A stretch of DNA of 64,000 nucleotides from Echinarachnius parma (taxonomy: Eukaryota > Echinodermata > Echinoidea > Clypeasteroida > Echinarachniidae): the NCBI GenBank assembly GCA_037951105.1, contig JBAMJV010008249.1, positions 56,581-120,580 on the forward strand. The letters run 5' to 3'. How positions within the stretch are numbered: position 1 is the stretch's first letter; the number at the start of each line of letters is the position of its first letter. A program made the position numbers and the translations under genes. Of this stretch, positions 24,961 to 37,400 are shown piece by piece. The notes beneath the pieces were generated by a model that was not told the origin of the DNA, searched no databases, and worked only from the letters and a program-made list of their open reading frames with translations.

Positions 24961-25633
24961 TAGGGTGGTTTAAGGGGTCCGTGACTGCAATTTGGGGTAC
25001 GCTTGTTTTACTTGGCACACATATTCCTTGGATCAAAAGAAGAAAATTCATCCAAAGAGACACTCTGTATCTATGCAAATTAGGCCTAATTTCCATAATG
25101 TATGCAAAATGCATTCATGGGAATGGGATATCTATGACAATGGTGTTTTTATTACCAATATTTGACAGAACATATTCCTTAGATTAAAAGAAGAAAATTC
25201 ATCCAAAGAGACACTCTGTATCTATGCAAATTATGCCTAATTTCCATAAATTATGCAAATGTATTCATGGGAATGGGATATCTATATTAATTGTGTATTT
25301 ATTGACATATTTGAGAGATCATATTCCTTGGATCAAAAGAAGAAAATTAGGCCTAATTTGCATAAATACAGAGTATCGATCTCTTCGGATGAATTTTCTT
25401 CTTTTGATCCAAGGAATATGTTCTCTCTCAAATATCTTAATAAAAACACCATTTTCATAGAATATCCCATTCCCATGAATAATTTGCATAAATTATAGAA
25501 ATTAGGCCAAATTTGCATAGATACAGAGTGTCTCTTTGGATGAATTTTCTTCTTTTGATCCAAGTGTGCCAACTAAAACAATCGTACCCCAAATTGCAGT
25601 GAACGCCCATATTTTTGGCCCGTAACAACCCTA
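24961..25633. mobile_element. Foldback element with internal tandem copies
   Basis: The ends are TAGGGTGG and, inverted, TAGGGTTG. Both lead into CTGCAATTTGGGGTACG and CTTGGATCAAAAGAAGAAAA. The left half holds two to three tandem copies of a unit of about 150 bp (GAAGAAAATTCATCCAAAGA to ATTCATGGGAATGGGATATC). The right half holds the same unit inverted. A TA duplication is possible but not distinctive. Confidence 0.75.
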
Positions 25634-25764
25634 CTAGATGGCGCTCTTTTGAATTTACTAGTGTTTAATAAAGGACCAAAAGAATACAACGTACTTTGAC
25701 ACTTATTCCATAGTTGATGACTTGAAACATAGGTCTGCCAGAAAAAAAATCCATGAAAATAAAC

Positions 25765-26118
25765 ACAGTAGTGATTTAAGACTAGTTTTCTGATGCCAAA
25801 TCTCACTTAGCAGCCAGTTTACGCCCCACCCACATTTAGGATCCGGAATCGGCAGCGTGATCGACATGTTATTGACAATTCATTGGCTTACGTCATGACG
25901 CGTCATCTACAGAATTTAGTTCATTATTCCGTTCTTTAGATGATGTCACATTTTGGCGATTTAAAAGGGGCGTTCCCAGGACAATTAGATATTTAATAAT
26001 TACCCCAAAATTGATTGATTTCATGAGAAATGACTGCCAAATTCTTTTTCTTCGGGAAAAATTACATATAGAGAGCCGAATTGTGAAAATTAGGCCATCT
26101 AGACGCTGTAGTTCCTTT
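25765..26118 (-). repeat. Dispersed repeat, copy 1
   Basis: Its reverse complement aligns over about 350 bp with 36826-37175. Shared blocks include AAGAAAAAGAATTTGGCAGT, AATATCTAATTGTCCTGGGA and CTGCTAAGTGAGATTTGGCA. It differs by small insertions and is non-coding. Confidence 0.75.
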
Positions 26119-26874
26119 AACGCGGTTTGCATGCACATATCCCAATAGAATAACAAAAACCAATAAGGACTAATAAGTGTAAAAATAAATTAACAAGCTC
26201 TAACATGATAAATTTGATCATGATCCTGCAAATTAAAGCGCACTATAAGATATCTCCACAAACAATCATTATTTGGATGGAACGTCTTCAATTTAAAAAA
26301 GAAAGTCAAATGCATTTTGCAACAATCCTTCCATCATATTAGCTTACATAATCGTTACAAGCATGATGTATTTAGAGGGGGCCTGGGGTGGTATACCCCT
26401 CCCACGGGGGTGCGTAATTTACACAAATGGCCAGAGACATATCGTGGCCCACACCCAGACCACTTGACGTTAAGTTGTGTGAGCAGGGGAGGGGGGGGGG
26501 GGGGGGGGGTTATAAGTCTCAAATTGCTTTATACACAAACCCTAATCCTATATACTGTACATCTTTGCTCATGAATAATTCAAAAGATTTGCTTTAACAT
26601 GTGCAGAAATGTTGATGATCCGTCTAATTCCCCTTTTTATTCAGTTACCTTGATGGCAAACAAGAGAAAATAATGACTAGGGTGTCAAATCTTTGCTATT
26701 CATCATAGTTTTATTTACATGCATAAATTACACAATATAATCACACATTTTAAATATTGGGAACCTTTCACCAAGAAGTTTTCTGATCTAAAGATGATCA
26801 AATACATACAACTATAATTAAAACAAAATAATGTTTTTCCCCATCCAGGAAAAAGAGAATTATAAACCCCTCAC
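26119..26874. other. Non-coding stretch with a poly-G run
   Basis: A G-run of about 19 lies near 26491-26509. Otherwise nothing is supported. Confidence 0.35.
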
Positions 26875-27738
26875 AAAAAGTTTGGCAATTCAAGTTTGAG
26901 CGTTCATATCTCTCATATTACTTTATAACCTTTCATGAATTTGGTATCATTGGAAAGCTTGTATTCCACCCTTTACATTGATATGACATGCGCTATGAAC
27001 ATTTTATCATGGAATGTGCATGACACCGGAATATGGGGCAAAGTCAAAAGTGAAATGTTGCAAAATACATTGATATTGTCAACAGTGTATACCCTCTTTT
27101 TGTTGGGAGAATAAAGTGTTCTGAATGATGTTAAGTCGGTCATGCGTGAATGTCAATGGCGAATTATCATTTTCTTTGGAGGATGAAATGTGTCTTTATG
27201 AATTTGAGGTGGTGCAATAACGTTTGTGTATGTTGCTAGGAAGATGTAATGTGTTTTATTGACTGATTGAGAAATTATCATTATGTTTGACTTTTACACA
27301 GATTATTGCTGCAAGTTTGTCAGTTTTCCAAGTTTACACAAAATCCAACACAATTACAGTACAAACTTCACTTTTTATTGTCCAAACAACTGAAGATTTC
27401 ACTAGTGTATTCATGACCACTTCAAAATCATTCCATCCTTCAGGGGAAATGATAATACGCCATTGACATCATGCATGATCGCCTCAACATCATTCAAAAC
27501 ATCACTCATTCTCCGAATTACATGATAAATCATATTGACAATAATCAATGCATTTTGCAACATGTCACTTTTGACTTTGCCCCATATTCGCATGTTATGC
27601 ACATTCCATGATAAAATATCCATAACAAATGTCATACCAATGTAAAGGGATGAGAACAAGCTTTACCAGATTTATGAACGGTAATAAAGTAATAGGAGAG
27701 ATATGAACGCTGAAACTTGAATTGCAAATTTCATTTTC
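26875..27738. mobile_element. Long foldback element, about 860 bp
   Basis: The left arm from TTTGGCAATTCAAGTTTGAG through TCATGGAATGTGCATGACAC, GGGCAAAGTCAAAAGTGA and ATTCATGCGTGA-like sequence is inverted on the right (TCACTTTTGACTTTGCCCCA, CATTCCATGATAAAATATCC, CGCTGAAACTTGAATTGCAA). The arms are about 300 bp each, with roughly 80-85% match by eye. No transposase frame is present. Confidence 0.78.
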
Positions 27739-30031
27739 TTTCGCCCTCATGTTTTGAATCACGGGGGCAATTTCAAAGGCTAAGGGGGCTAATCCACCGT
27801 GTATTTTTTACACTATGTATACACTGTATGTCGAGTACAAGATGATATCAATATAATTATGGCCTATACATGTATATATATGTTTATATGATATCGAAAT
27901 TACATGTGTACTGATTTCATCACTTTGGCTCGAATTATATGACATATAATTACAGTTCTACACCAATTTTCTTTGCACTATAAACTATTTTAATTATTTA
28001 GAATGACAACAAATGTATTGCAATACATTTATCTAAGCTAATAAACATGATACACGATAATGTTTACCCACATATTAATTTGTATACACACTTTGGGCAA
28101 ATTGTATAATGTAGGAAAGTTGTCTATAATTAAATTGTAAGTTACATGTAATTATCATGAATATGACGAATAAATGAAATAGGCAAGTTCACATAACTGT
28201 CATGTGTAACAGAACAAATAAATAAAGATTGGCAGATTGATCAAAACAATTTTCAAATCGTACATTATAATGTAGGATGCATTTACAATTTACACAAATG
28301 TTATTAGAACTAACATTGTCAGAGGAAAAATGTAGGAAAACAATTATTTTCATAGTTGAAACATCAGTAGTTTAACTGTCTAATGGCCTGATAAAAGCGA
28401 GGTAAAGTTCAGATTAAGATGATGCTTCAGAGAACAATGTTTATGAGGTATCGGAAAACTATATTTTCTGTATGAATGGCAATAGCACGTAATTTTCAAA
28501 ACAAGCAATTATTTTTTTGTATAAATTGATAGATATGAAATTTATTATCATAATACAAAGTTATTCTTTTGATTTTTCACTCTAGTGAATGTTAAATAAA
28601 TTATTAACAGCACAAAAAAAGGTAAATTAGTTAAGGTGTTTAATTTGAGAAAATGATTTACCTTCTATTATTAAGGCATACAAATATCACTTTCCATTCC
28701 AATGATAACCAACAATTTCTCGCAACACAAATTGAATCACAGTAACTTTTTTATATACACAGAACATTAGTCCCAAACCATTTATGACCTTTTCAATATT
28801 CTTCTAGCTCATATCTATGCAAAAACTGATTGAGACTTTGAGACAGTGCACAACATCTATTCAGAATCTATTTACAAGACTAGCTCATGAACTTGAGCAT
28901 TTCCCCCTTCAAAGGGCCCGATAAAGTAACAAGAGAGCTCAGCTCATGTACATTTTATACAATAAAGAAAATGGGCTTGTTACTTGCAGTTGGGCTTAAC
29001 AGTAGCACTCCAAAACAAATTTAATAACAAATTTCCTGGTTGATGGGAAGATTTCCGAATATCATACCTATTATTTATTTGTAAGTCATCTATCCGGCAT
29101 CAATGTTATTCTTGAACAACGTTGTCATGACAAATTTCTATACATTTAGTTGAATTCATCTTTACTCAAAACCATTAATTCAGTGCATGTGATCATATTT
29201 CCGTTGTTCTCAAGTTCTCAAGTCTTAATAATCCTGTTCAAACGGGGACCGTAAATAATAAGTTACAGCCCAAATCCCTTCTGCCACTCTGAGCTAATGT
29301 GACTTTTCTGTTAAAATCAGGTTATTCAAACTAATTTCTAGCTGTTAGGATGTTCAATTAACATGCACTGCAATCTTCATGAAGCATTTCATCTCCATAC
29401 ATGAACATGTGTGATAACAATATGAGTTAGTACATGTACTAGCATCACTAAAACAACATTTTCTAAGTGATGTAGATATAGTTACCTCTAGATAGTCACT
29501 GGGTAAAAATAAAGCAAACACATTGTAGTGTGCAGTTTTGACTCCTTGGGGAGAATAAAGGCAATTATTGCCTTATTCTACCTAAAAAGCCATGTTGTGT
29601 GACCCACGTGCCTAGGATGGGAAATAGCACCAATAATCTTTTCATCAAAAGATAAAGGACCAAACCGATAATATATCATGTATGAAGAAAGGAAAGCTTC
29701 ATGAGCACCTTTCTTCTCCTCCTCTTGTCTCATCTGAAGCTTTGAAAACAGCAAAGGCAGAGTTAAAAATATCTTGGCTAACCTATATTCATTCTACAGG
29801 TACAATAGTGACAACAAAGCACAGATGCTACGTATAAAATGATGCATCCAACAATGAAAGTTCTAAGGATATATAGATAGGCTTAAGAAAATTTTCTCTA
29901 AGTGCAATAAAACAAAAATGTATTGTCTACAGTCACACTAAAACAAAAATTAGTGTCTAAGTGTAAACTTTCATTAACAAAGTAAATATTTACAGATGAA
30001 TGCAATTGGAAAAGATATGTATTACAGAGGG
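27739..30031. other. 3' flank of right TRAF gene, no feature resolved
   Basis: It is AT-rich with no open frame of note. A short near-perfect hairpin (AGAATAAAGGCAAT / ATTGCCTTATTCT) lies at about 29552-29580. Part may be 3' UTR. Confidence 0.35.
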
Positions 30032-30037
30032 TTTATT
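30032..30037 (-). promoter_or_regulatory. Candidate polyadenylation signal of right TRAF gene
   Basis: The minus strand reads AATAAA about 167 bp past the stop codon of the right TRAF gene. It is the first such hexamer downstream. Not verified by transcript data. Confidence 0.4.
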
Positions 30038-30203
30038 ATTAATTCTTTCCTGGGAGAGTTGAGGTCGATCTGATAAAATTACGGTACAAGGTGTCTTTAT
30101 CATGTGTACCTTTTTTAAAACTCCCTCTTGGCGAAACAATTAAGAAAAGTGATGAGGTCTCTTTAAAAAAGAGCTTTCAGAAATCCTTGATGCTGCCCAT
30201 CTT

Positions 30204-31466
30204 CTACTTTGTATCGGGTAGATCAGAAGTGGTTGAAATAATTTTCAAGAACAAGGTGTCATCTCTGACAAACCCTTGCTTTTGCTCTTCGATCATCTGG
30301 ATCTTTGCAAAGAGCGGACATCCCGCACCGATGTTCCTCTCTGATGTTGGTCTCTTGAACGAAGAACTTGCGGGATCAGGGCGGAAGGCCTCAGTGATGC
30401 TCTTGTTCACGGGGTCCTCTTGGTTCACCAGTTGGAAGGTGATCTTCTCCTTGAATGGCCATGGGAGGACAGCGTCATATGGCCCCTTCATGATGGTGAG
30501 GAACAGTGAGATGTGGGTTCCTTTGCCAACTCCATCACCCATCAGGAACACCCTCCCACAGAGCTTGTATCCGTACTGACTTGTAAAGAAGGGAGGCGAG
30601 TAGATGGACTTGATGTTTGTTGTCTGTGCCTCTCGCTTCTTTTGACTGTAGTTGGAAATCTTCCACAGAAATACCCCGCTGTGCGATGCTTCTACGTCAA
30701 GCAATCTGCCATCAAGCTTCTGCAGAGACTGTGCCAGCGATGTGATGGAGCGGTTGATGTCTTGGTTTGCCTTGACCAATTTCTCAAGAATGCCTGTGTC
30801 TGCAAGCATATTAGGGACTTGAAAATTGTCCATCCTTTTATTCATGGTGATGACTTCATTGTTGAATGTTGCCATTACTCCTTCAGTTACAAACATTTTT
30901 TCATTTAGCGCTGCAATGGCATGGGGCATATTCTTTAGATCATCTAGCCTTTTCTTATAATTCTGCTCAATATCCCTCGTGGTATTTGCCATATCCTTTT
31001 CTAACTTTGACATTCGTTGGGTTACTTGCTTCATTTCTTTATCTACAGCAGAAAACAACTTTTCCTTCTCGAGAGAATTAGGCAGACCACTCTGCCCCAA
31101 TGACGCTAAGTCCAGAAGACTATCATCAGAGGGCAAAACTTGTGCGCTGCTTTTCCTTGACAATGACACAGACGAGTGACCATCAATGTGATTTTCGCTT
31201 GGTCTAGCATCTTCATTAGGACTAGAGGTGCTCTCTTTGTCATTTGAAAACTGATCAGAGTCCATCGAGGATATGTCATTGCTGGAGTCTACTCCTCGGG
31301 AATCGCAAGAATCACCCTGCGCTGTTGCTCCATACTCGTCATTCTCGAGGGCAATTGGGATTGTTGGATCCAGAACGCTGAAAACCAGAACGAGACGCTC
31401 AATGTAATTCCGCACCGACTCCTTCTCACTGCGCAAGACAAGTCCAACAGTCCAGTCCCAGCTTTC
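30204..31466 (-). CDS. Right TRAF exon 5: linker, coiled coil and MATH domain
   Basis: This single 1263-nt terminal exon starts ESWDWTVGLVLRSEKESVRN after acceptor AAATCCAG. It holds an acidic, Ser-rich linker, a heptad-patterned coiled coil (LEKEKLFSAVDKEMKQVTQR to LAQSLQKLDGRLLDVEAS) and the whole MATH domain before the stop. Vertebrate TRAF MATH domains are also largely encoded in one last exon. Confidence 0.96.
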   Translation of the reverse strand, partial: ESWDWTVGLVLRSEKESVRNYIERLVLVFSVLDPTIPIALENDEYGATAQGDSCDSRGVDSSNDISSMDSDQFSNDKESTSSPNEDARPSENHIDGHSSVSLSRKSSAQVLPSDDSLLDLASLGQSGLPNSLEKEKLFSAVDKEMKQVTQRMSKLEKDMANTTRDIEQNYKKRLDDLKNMPHAIAALNEKMFVTEGVMATFNNEVITMNKRMDNFQVPNMLADTGILEKLVKANQDINRSITSLAQSLQKLDGRLLDVEASHSGVFLWKISNYSQKKREAQTTNIKSIYSPPFFTSQYGYKLCGRVFLMGDGVGKGTHISLFLTIMKGPYDAVLPWPFKEKITFQLVNQEDPVNKSITEAFRPDPASSSFKRPTSERNIGAGCPLFAKIQMIEEQKQGFVRDDTLFLKIISTTSDLPDTK

Positions 31467-34400
31467 CTGGATTTAAAAACAAAGGAAAATAGAGAGAAAC
31501 AAATGATTATTGATAACTATTGTGTATGACGCTAACAGTGATAGTGTTCATTGCTGCATTCAAGATTGGGTTTCTGGGGTTTCATCGCTTGTAAGAAAAA
31601 AGACTAAAATCTTTACATCTGTACTTCGTAGTAAATTCTGTTCATCTACTGATGGAACAGCAGTGACTATTTGTTAATTTGTACCCAAATAGTGATGTCG
31701 CCATCAGATTTGTATTGCCTCCCCCCCCCCTTCATGGAGAATATCAGAACGTAAAAATAATGTAATAGATTGTTTCTGGAAATATCTTTGAGCATGTCTC
31801 AATCAATGAGTATGATGTGACTTCAATCTGTAAAAACTGATGTCAATTTGTTTTTCAGGTTTTGTAGGATCTCTAATTAATTTCAGAGTGGCAGATAAAT
31901 TTCTCACCTGCTCCGAACTGGCAACATGGAAGCTTTCATACAGATACCCTGGCTTCCTGTGCAATTCAGTGAGCTATGTTATATGAATGGATTTTCTGCT
32001 TTTCAAACTTTTTTCTGAAACCTTTTTGTTTTCTTTTTCTTACAGCTTTTGATTAAAAATGAGGCAGCAAGACACTCAATCAGACAATATGAAGATCAAC
32101 TTATGTCCATAAAAGACGTATGGCCATGTTTTGAGATCCTTGGGACTTGCCAAGACAGTTCTCCAAGGTACGGTAAAAGGAGGGAGAAAAAGAGGTGGAC
32201 AGTGTAAGAGATGGGAAGATAACATCACTGAATGTACAGGCTTGAAGCTGAGTGAGGCTCTGAGGGAAGTGAAGGACAGAGGGAGGGAGGCAGAGAGAGA
32301 GATGGGAGGATAACATCACTGAATGGACAGGCTTGATGTTCAATGACGCTCTGAGGGTTGGAGGAAGCTGGTTGCCAGGCCACTAATGGCATCCCTATGG
32401 TCTGATAAACTACAGGATAGGAGTCTCAGCATTTGGTAATTGTTGTAATTTACTTTATAAATGAATAGCTTTGTAGAAGTCTACTTTTGTCAATTCAATT
32501 CTTTCATCATAACAGGACACATAAGAGGGCAAAAGTCTAGTAAATTAAAAAATAATGTAAATAAACTGTTTTTCATGTGAGACTTGACAAATATAAGTCC
32601 GCCCAAACAAGAATTTAGTATCCAGCAACTAAGAAGAAAATATTGAAAAAAGATGTTATACTTCTTAACATTCAGCATGAGTGAGATTTGTTGTAGGACC
32701 CAGGCAAACGGGCTAGAGCTAATTTTAAGCCCGACTTACTTACCCTCATACTTAGGTGAACAATCTCTGCATGGCTGAGTCTGGTCTTCATGAGTAGGAT
32801 CATTGGACACCAGTCATCGGAGCGATGCAGTTCCAGGGCCTTGTCTTTGGGCAGCCATTTCTCACAGCCGAGAACCTTGCACTGAATGCGTATGATGTCA
32901 CCACAAACACGCTCATGTTTCTGTAAGTATGTTTAATGATAGAGAGATGGCAGGGAAAGGTGAATGCTGGTTTACAATGGATCAATTAACAAATATGCCA
33001 CAGAGATGTTTCCGCACATAACGTGCAATACAACAAACCTTGAAACTCATGTTATCCCTTTGAACTTCATATCAGTACTAATGTTTTATCTTAGGAATTA
33101 CATTTGTTTTTAAATGAAGAACCATCTTAAGGATAAAAACACCTTGACGACTAGGTGATCTAATCTTAGAATCATATGGTCAATCGTCACTGGGTTCATT
33201 CAGTGTATCTTGATGAGCACAAACAGAGAATGGATTTGAGTTTAGAGGTCATAGGTCATTTTGCTAATGGCAAAAAAGGGATAATCTCAAGAACCATCAA
33301 AAATGTAATGACCAAATCAGATTTTAGGGTAGACCCCTAGGGTCATAATGCCAAAATAGCTAGTACTAACAATACCTACAATGTAAAGGGCAATTCCACG
33401 ATAAAGTGGACATGACCCGCAAAATTTTCCAAATGGTCAGATAGTATCAATTTTGGTATCAAAATAAAGCTAAAGAACTGAATTTTTAAAGTCTGACCTT
33501 TAAAATAGAAATATACATCAGGAACATATTAAAATATGCGCATAAAATATGAATAATTAATTTTCACCCAAATGTCTGGAAAACGTGTTGAAAATAAATC
33601 AATGTAGCAAGAGCAAGTAAGACAGGTGGTAAAAACTTATTATATTTTCTCAGAGGTTTAGGGTTGAATGTAATAAAAAAAATCATTTAAGTTCATTTTT
33701 TTCATTGTGATACGCTTCAATGAACAATTCATTTATGATAAAGAATATTGTCCCGGTGTTACGGTAAAAACTGATATTTTTAGCATTGTAAGAAAATTAC
33801 AAACACAAAAAAACAAACTTAAATTGCCCAAATCTTGACAACACATATCTACCATAAACAAGTATCAAAATGATGATTGGACATTTCATTAATTAATTAA
33901 AAATGGTTGAATATTGGTCCCGGTATTACAGTCACTGTAACACCGGGACTTACATTGCAATAGTACAGGGAGCATAGAGAATCACTGCATACTAAAGTGA
34001 CCAGCTAGTTTCTGTCATGTTGGGGTGGTAGCTTGATGCATACATACTAAATTGTTGCTTGATCTACTACCTGAAGTAAAAATGTTTTGAGTTTTTAGTA
34101 AGACAACCTGATTTTCCATAGACTTTGTACATTACAGTCACGGTGTTACGGTACAATTTTGTATACTCTAGTTCATAATTATCTTGATAATAGATATTTT
34201 TACAAATAACACCCAATTATTATTATTGAGTCTCTACTACACCAAATCAACATAGCCACTTTTTAAAATGTTCACTAACTTCACAGAGTTTTGCCAGTAA
34301 AGTAAGACAACCTGATTTTCCATAGACTTTGTACATTACAGGCACAGTATGTAAAGTGTTAAAAAAAGCATGTCCTTTTTGCGTCCCGGTGTTACAGTAG

Positions 34401-37400
34401 TAATTAATGATGCGTAACTCATTAATAAATGAAATTTTTTCATTCATTTTTTTTTTCAAAGTTGCTTGTGATAACAGTCAAAGATATACAATAAAAGATT
34501 GTTCTCATTCTTTACACTTAGTTTGTTATTTACATTTGGAAAGTGAAAATGTGTCCCGGTGTTATCGTGGAATTGCCCTAAAACTGTTTCACATAAATGA
34601 ACATCACACTTGATGTGTTCTGAGGAACTCACAGATAAGATATTGGGATCATGAGGTCAATGGTCATATCATATTCACGAAAATTGATCAAACTTTGCAC
34701 CACTTAAAGGGATAGTTGAGTATTGGTCAAACTTAACTTTAGTAACCAAAACCTGCACGATTACGATACAAACTAATAGTTATAACTTCACCATGCTCGA
34801 AAAGTATACACAATTACAAACGACAAAGTAAAACCCCTGTTATCATTCAAAAAGAGCCGTTACAACTCGAAGTGTCAAATTAACTTGGCGCGAAGCACTA
34901 GCGTTGTAGGTCCTAATACGGGACTGTATAGTGCAGTGTGCGGTAATACGGGACTGTAGTGCAGTCACTGTGTGCGGTAATACTATACAGTAGTACGTGT
35001 ATATTATGTATCGCAACCATAGAAGTATGACTCCAACACTGCCGTTGACGCAACTCGCAAGCCCCATTCGCATTCGTTCGCCTTTCGTTCACAGTCGCGC
35101 TAACACACGGAGAGACTGGTCCATGAGGCGCATATATCACTGATTTTTTGCGGAATGGAAGGAAAAATCATAATCTTAATCCACCCGGTAGTTGGATCAC
35201 ATATTGGAGAGTAAATTGCTGGTAAGTACCGTATCATATGTATAGTTTTAAGCACAATTAGCGTGCACACAAATATTTGGTTTCAGTCTTTTATTAGGAG
35301 AACATAGAACGCTAGTGCCTCGCACTAGCGGTTCTAAAAAGTGATACCCGGGCATTAACCACTTTTATATGATATTTTCAAAGCAAATTTCACAACAATT
35401 AGAGCATTTGAATGGAAATTATTATTATTTCCCATGTTTTTTTCGATGATCTTTCATATGGAATTGAAATCAACCAAATCCGTTACAATCGATGTTGGGG
35501 GGGCACTTTGGAAATTACCAAAACTCAACTTGGCCTTTAAAGCACTTTTCTTAAAGCAACAATAACCAATAACCCGAGCAGATTTTCAGGGACAATGAGT
35601 CAAAGTTCACAGGGCTTACAATGTATACAATAAATAAACAAGTCTATTTTGAAAAGATGAGCTAAACATACTTCAAAATGTAATTGGTCTATCATGTATC
35701 AAATTCTTTGTCCAGATGGAAACCTAATACTTACAGCAATGTACTCCGTGTAGGAGCCCTTCCATGGACAGTTCTTGCAGCGAGTGTTCTTGTACTTCTG
35801 CAGACGTCTCTGGGCATTCTGGTCTGGCTTCACCTACATATGGGTAAGAGCATAGTACTACGGTCAAGTCTGTGTGAAGTGACCACATAGGGGAAAGGAA
35901 AAAAAAGACCAATGTCGACAGGTGACGTCTATGGACAGGTCCTAAAACACCTTTTTTCTCTGCAGGGGGAACAATTTAAGTTAGTGGTCACTATAGGCAG
36001 TTTTGGCTGCTATAGTCAGGTGGCCGCTAAGACAAGTTTGACTATATTTGAAGGAAACGGTGATGTGAACAGATAAAGTTGGTACCTGGAAAATAAGTCC
36101 TAATCTACTTCTGTTGTCTTTGTTTGCCCATTAAATGCTTGACCTAAAATGGGCACAGCGCACAGCCTTCCTGGGCCAGTGGGACTGTGCATAAAGTCTT
36201 GATGCAGAAAGCAGTGCTGCTCCTAAAGGGATGGGTGTTGTACAAGGTGCTATTAGGACAAAGTTGTGATATTAACACATTTAAGGTACGGGGATCAGTC
36301 TTTTTCTACATATTTCTGTCCATTGTTCGCTCATCAAACGTTTGACAAAGACTGGGTGCAGCTTATAACTTTCCCGTTTTCTGGCATAAGATCTTAGACT
36401 TTGAGCCAGTTTTGTTTCCTATGAGCTTGCCATCATAATAGCTGTGGCATTGTTTAGAGCATGTGACTTCCTGTAGCTACATGTACCCCACTGCATCTGT
36501 TTCACAGGAAGTGTTGATTTCCTCTTGTCGTTTAACCTTGGCAACATATGATTAAAATGATATTCCCTGCTTATAAAGAACATATGGTGACATGATTTTT
36601 ATGATAAGGAGAGACAAATTGCTGAGCTCTATGGAAATTAAAATTTACTCTTGACGCATTTTAAATTATTACCTTTGAGTTGAATTACAAAGATGGCATC
36701 CTTTCATTCCAAACTATACAGAACTGAGGATTCATATTGACTGCCATTGATAGCTCGTCTCCAGTCAGGGTTAGAGAAGGGCAAGGATACAATACATTTG
36801 AATATTGTCGGGTGAGAGTGAGAAAGGAGTTACAACGTCTAGATTTTCACAATTAGGCTCTCTATGTAATTTTTCCTCAAGAAAAAGAATTTGGCAGTCA
36901 TTTCCCATGAAATCAATCCATTTTTTGGTAATTAGTAAATATCTAATTGTCCTGGGAACGCCCCTTTTAAATCACCAAAATCGATTATGCTGCCCTCTAT
37001 TGGTGTGACGTCATCTAAAGAACTTCGCCCCATAGTCTCTGTACACGACGCCTCTCTAAATTCTCTAGTTGACGTAAGCCGATGAAGTGTCAATCACGCT
37101 GCTGATTTTGGACCCTAAATGTGGGCGACTGGCTGCTAAGTGAGATTTGGCATCAGCCTAAAATCACTACTGTGTGCGATTTATCGCATAGCCCATGCGA
37201 TAGTTAGTATTGTATGGCATGCAGGCAATACGCCCGTGTGTGTTCTCACTTTGATGTACACACTACAACGGCAGTGTTGGAGTCATGGTACACACAATGC
37301 CCAGCGCTATATAGCCACCGCACCCTGCATAATACAATGTAGGTTACTCTGAATGCATGCAATAGTACAGTGCTTGTATAGCGCTATGTGTATATGGGAT

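Noticed and set aside
30091-30908. Two plus-strand open frames of 162 and 131 codons
   Set aside because: They are antisense shadows of the TRAF MATH/coiled-coil exon, whose minus-strand protein is clearly homologous to known TRAFs.
34913-35230. Possible plus-strand first exon ending in GTAAGT near 35221
   Set aside because: It lies wholly inside the TTAA-flanked element 34708-35536; no start codon or open frame.
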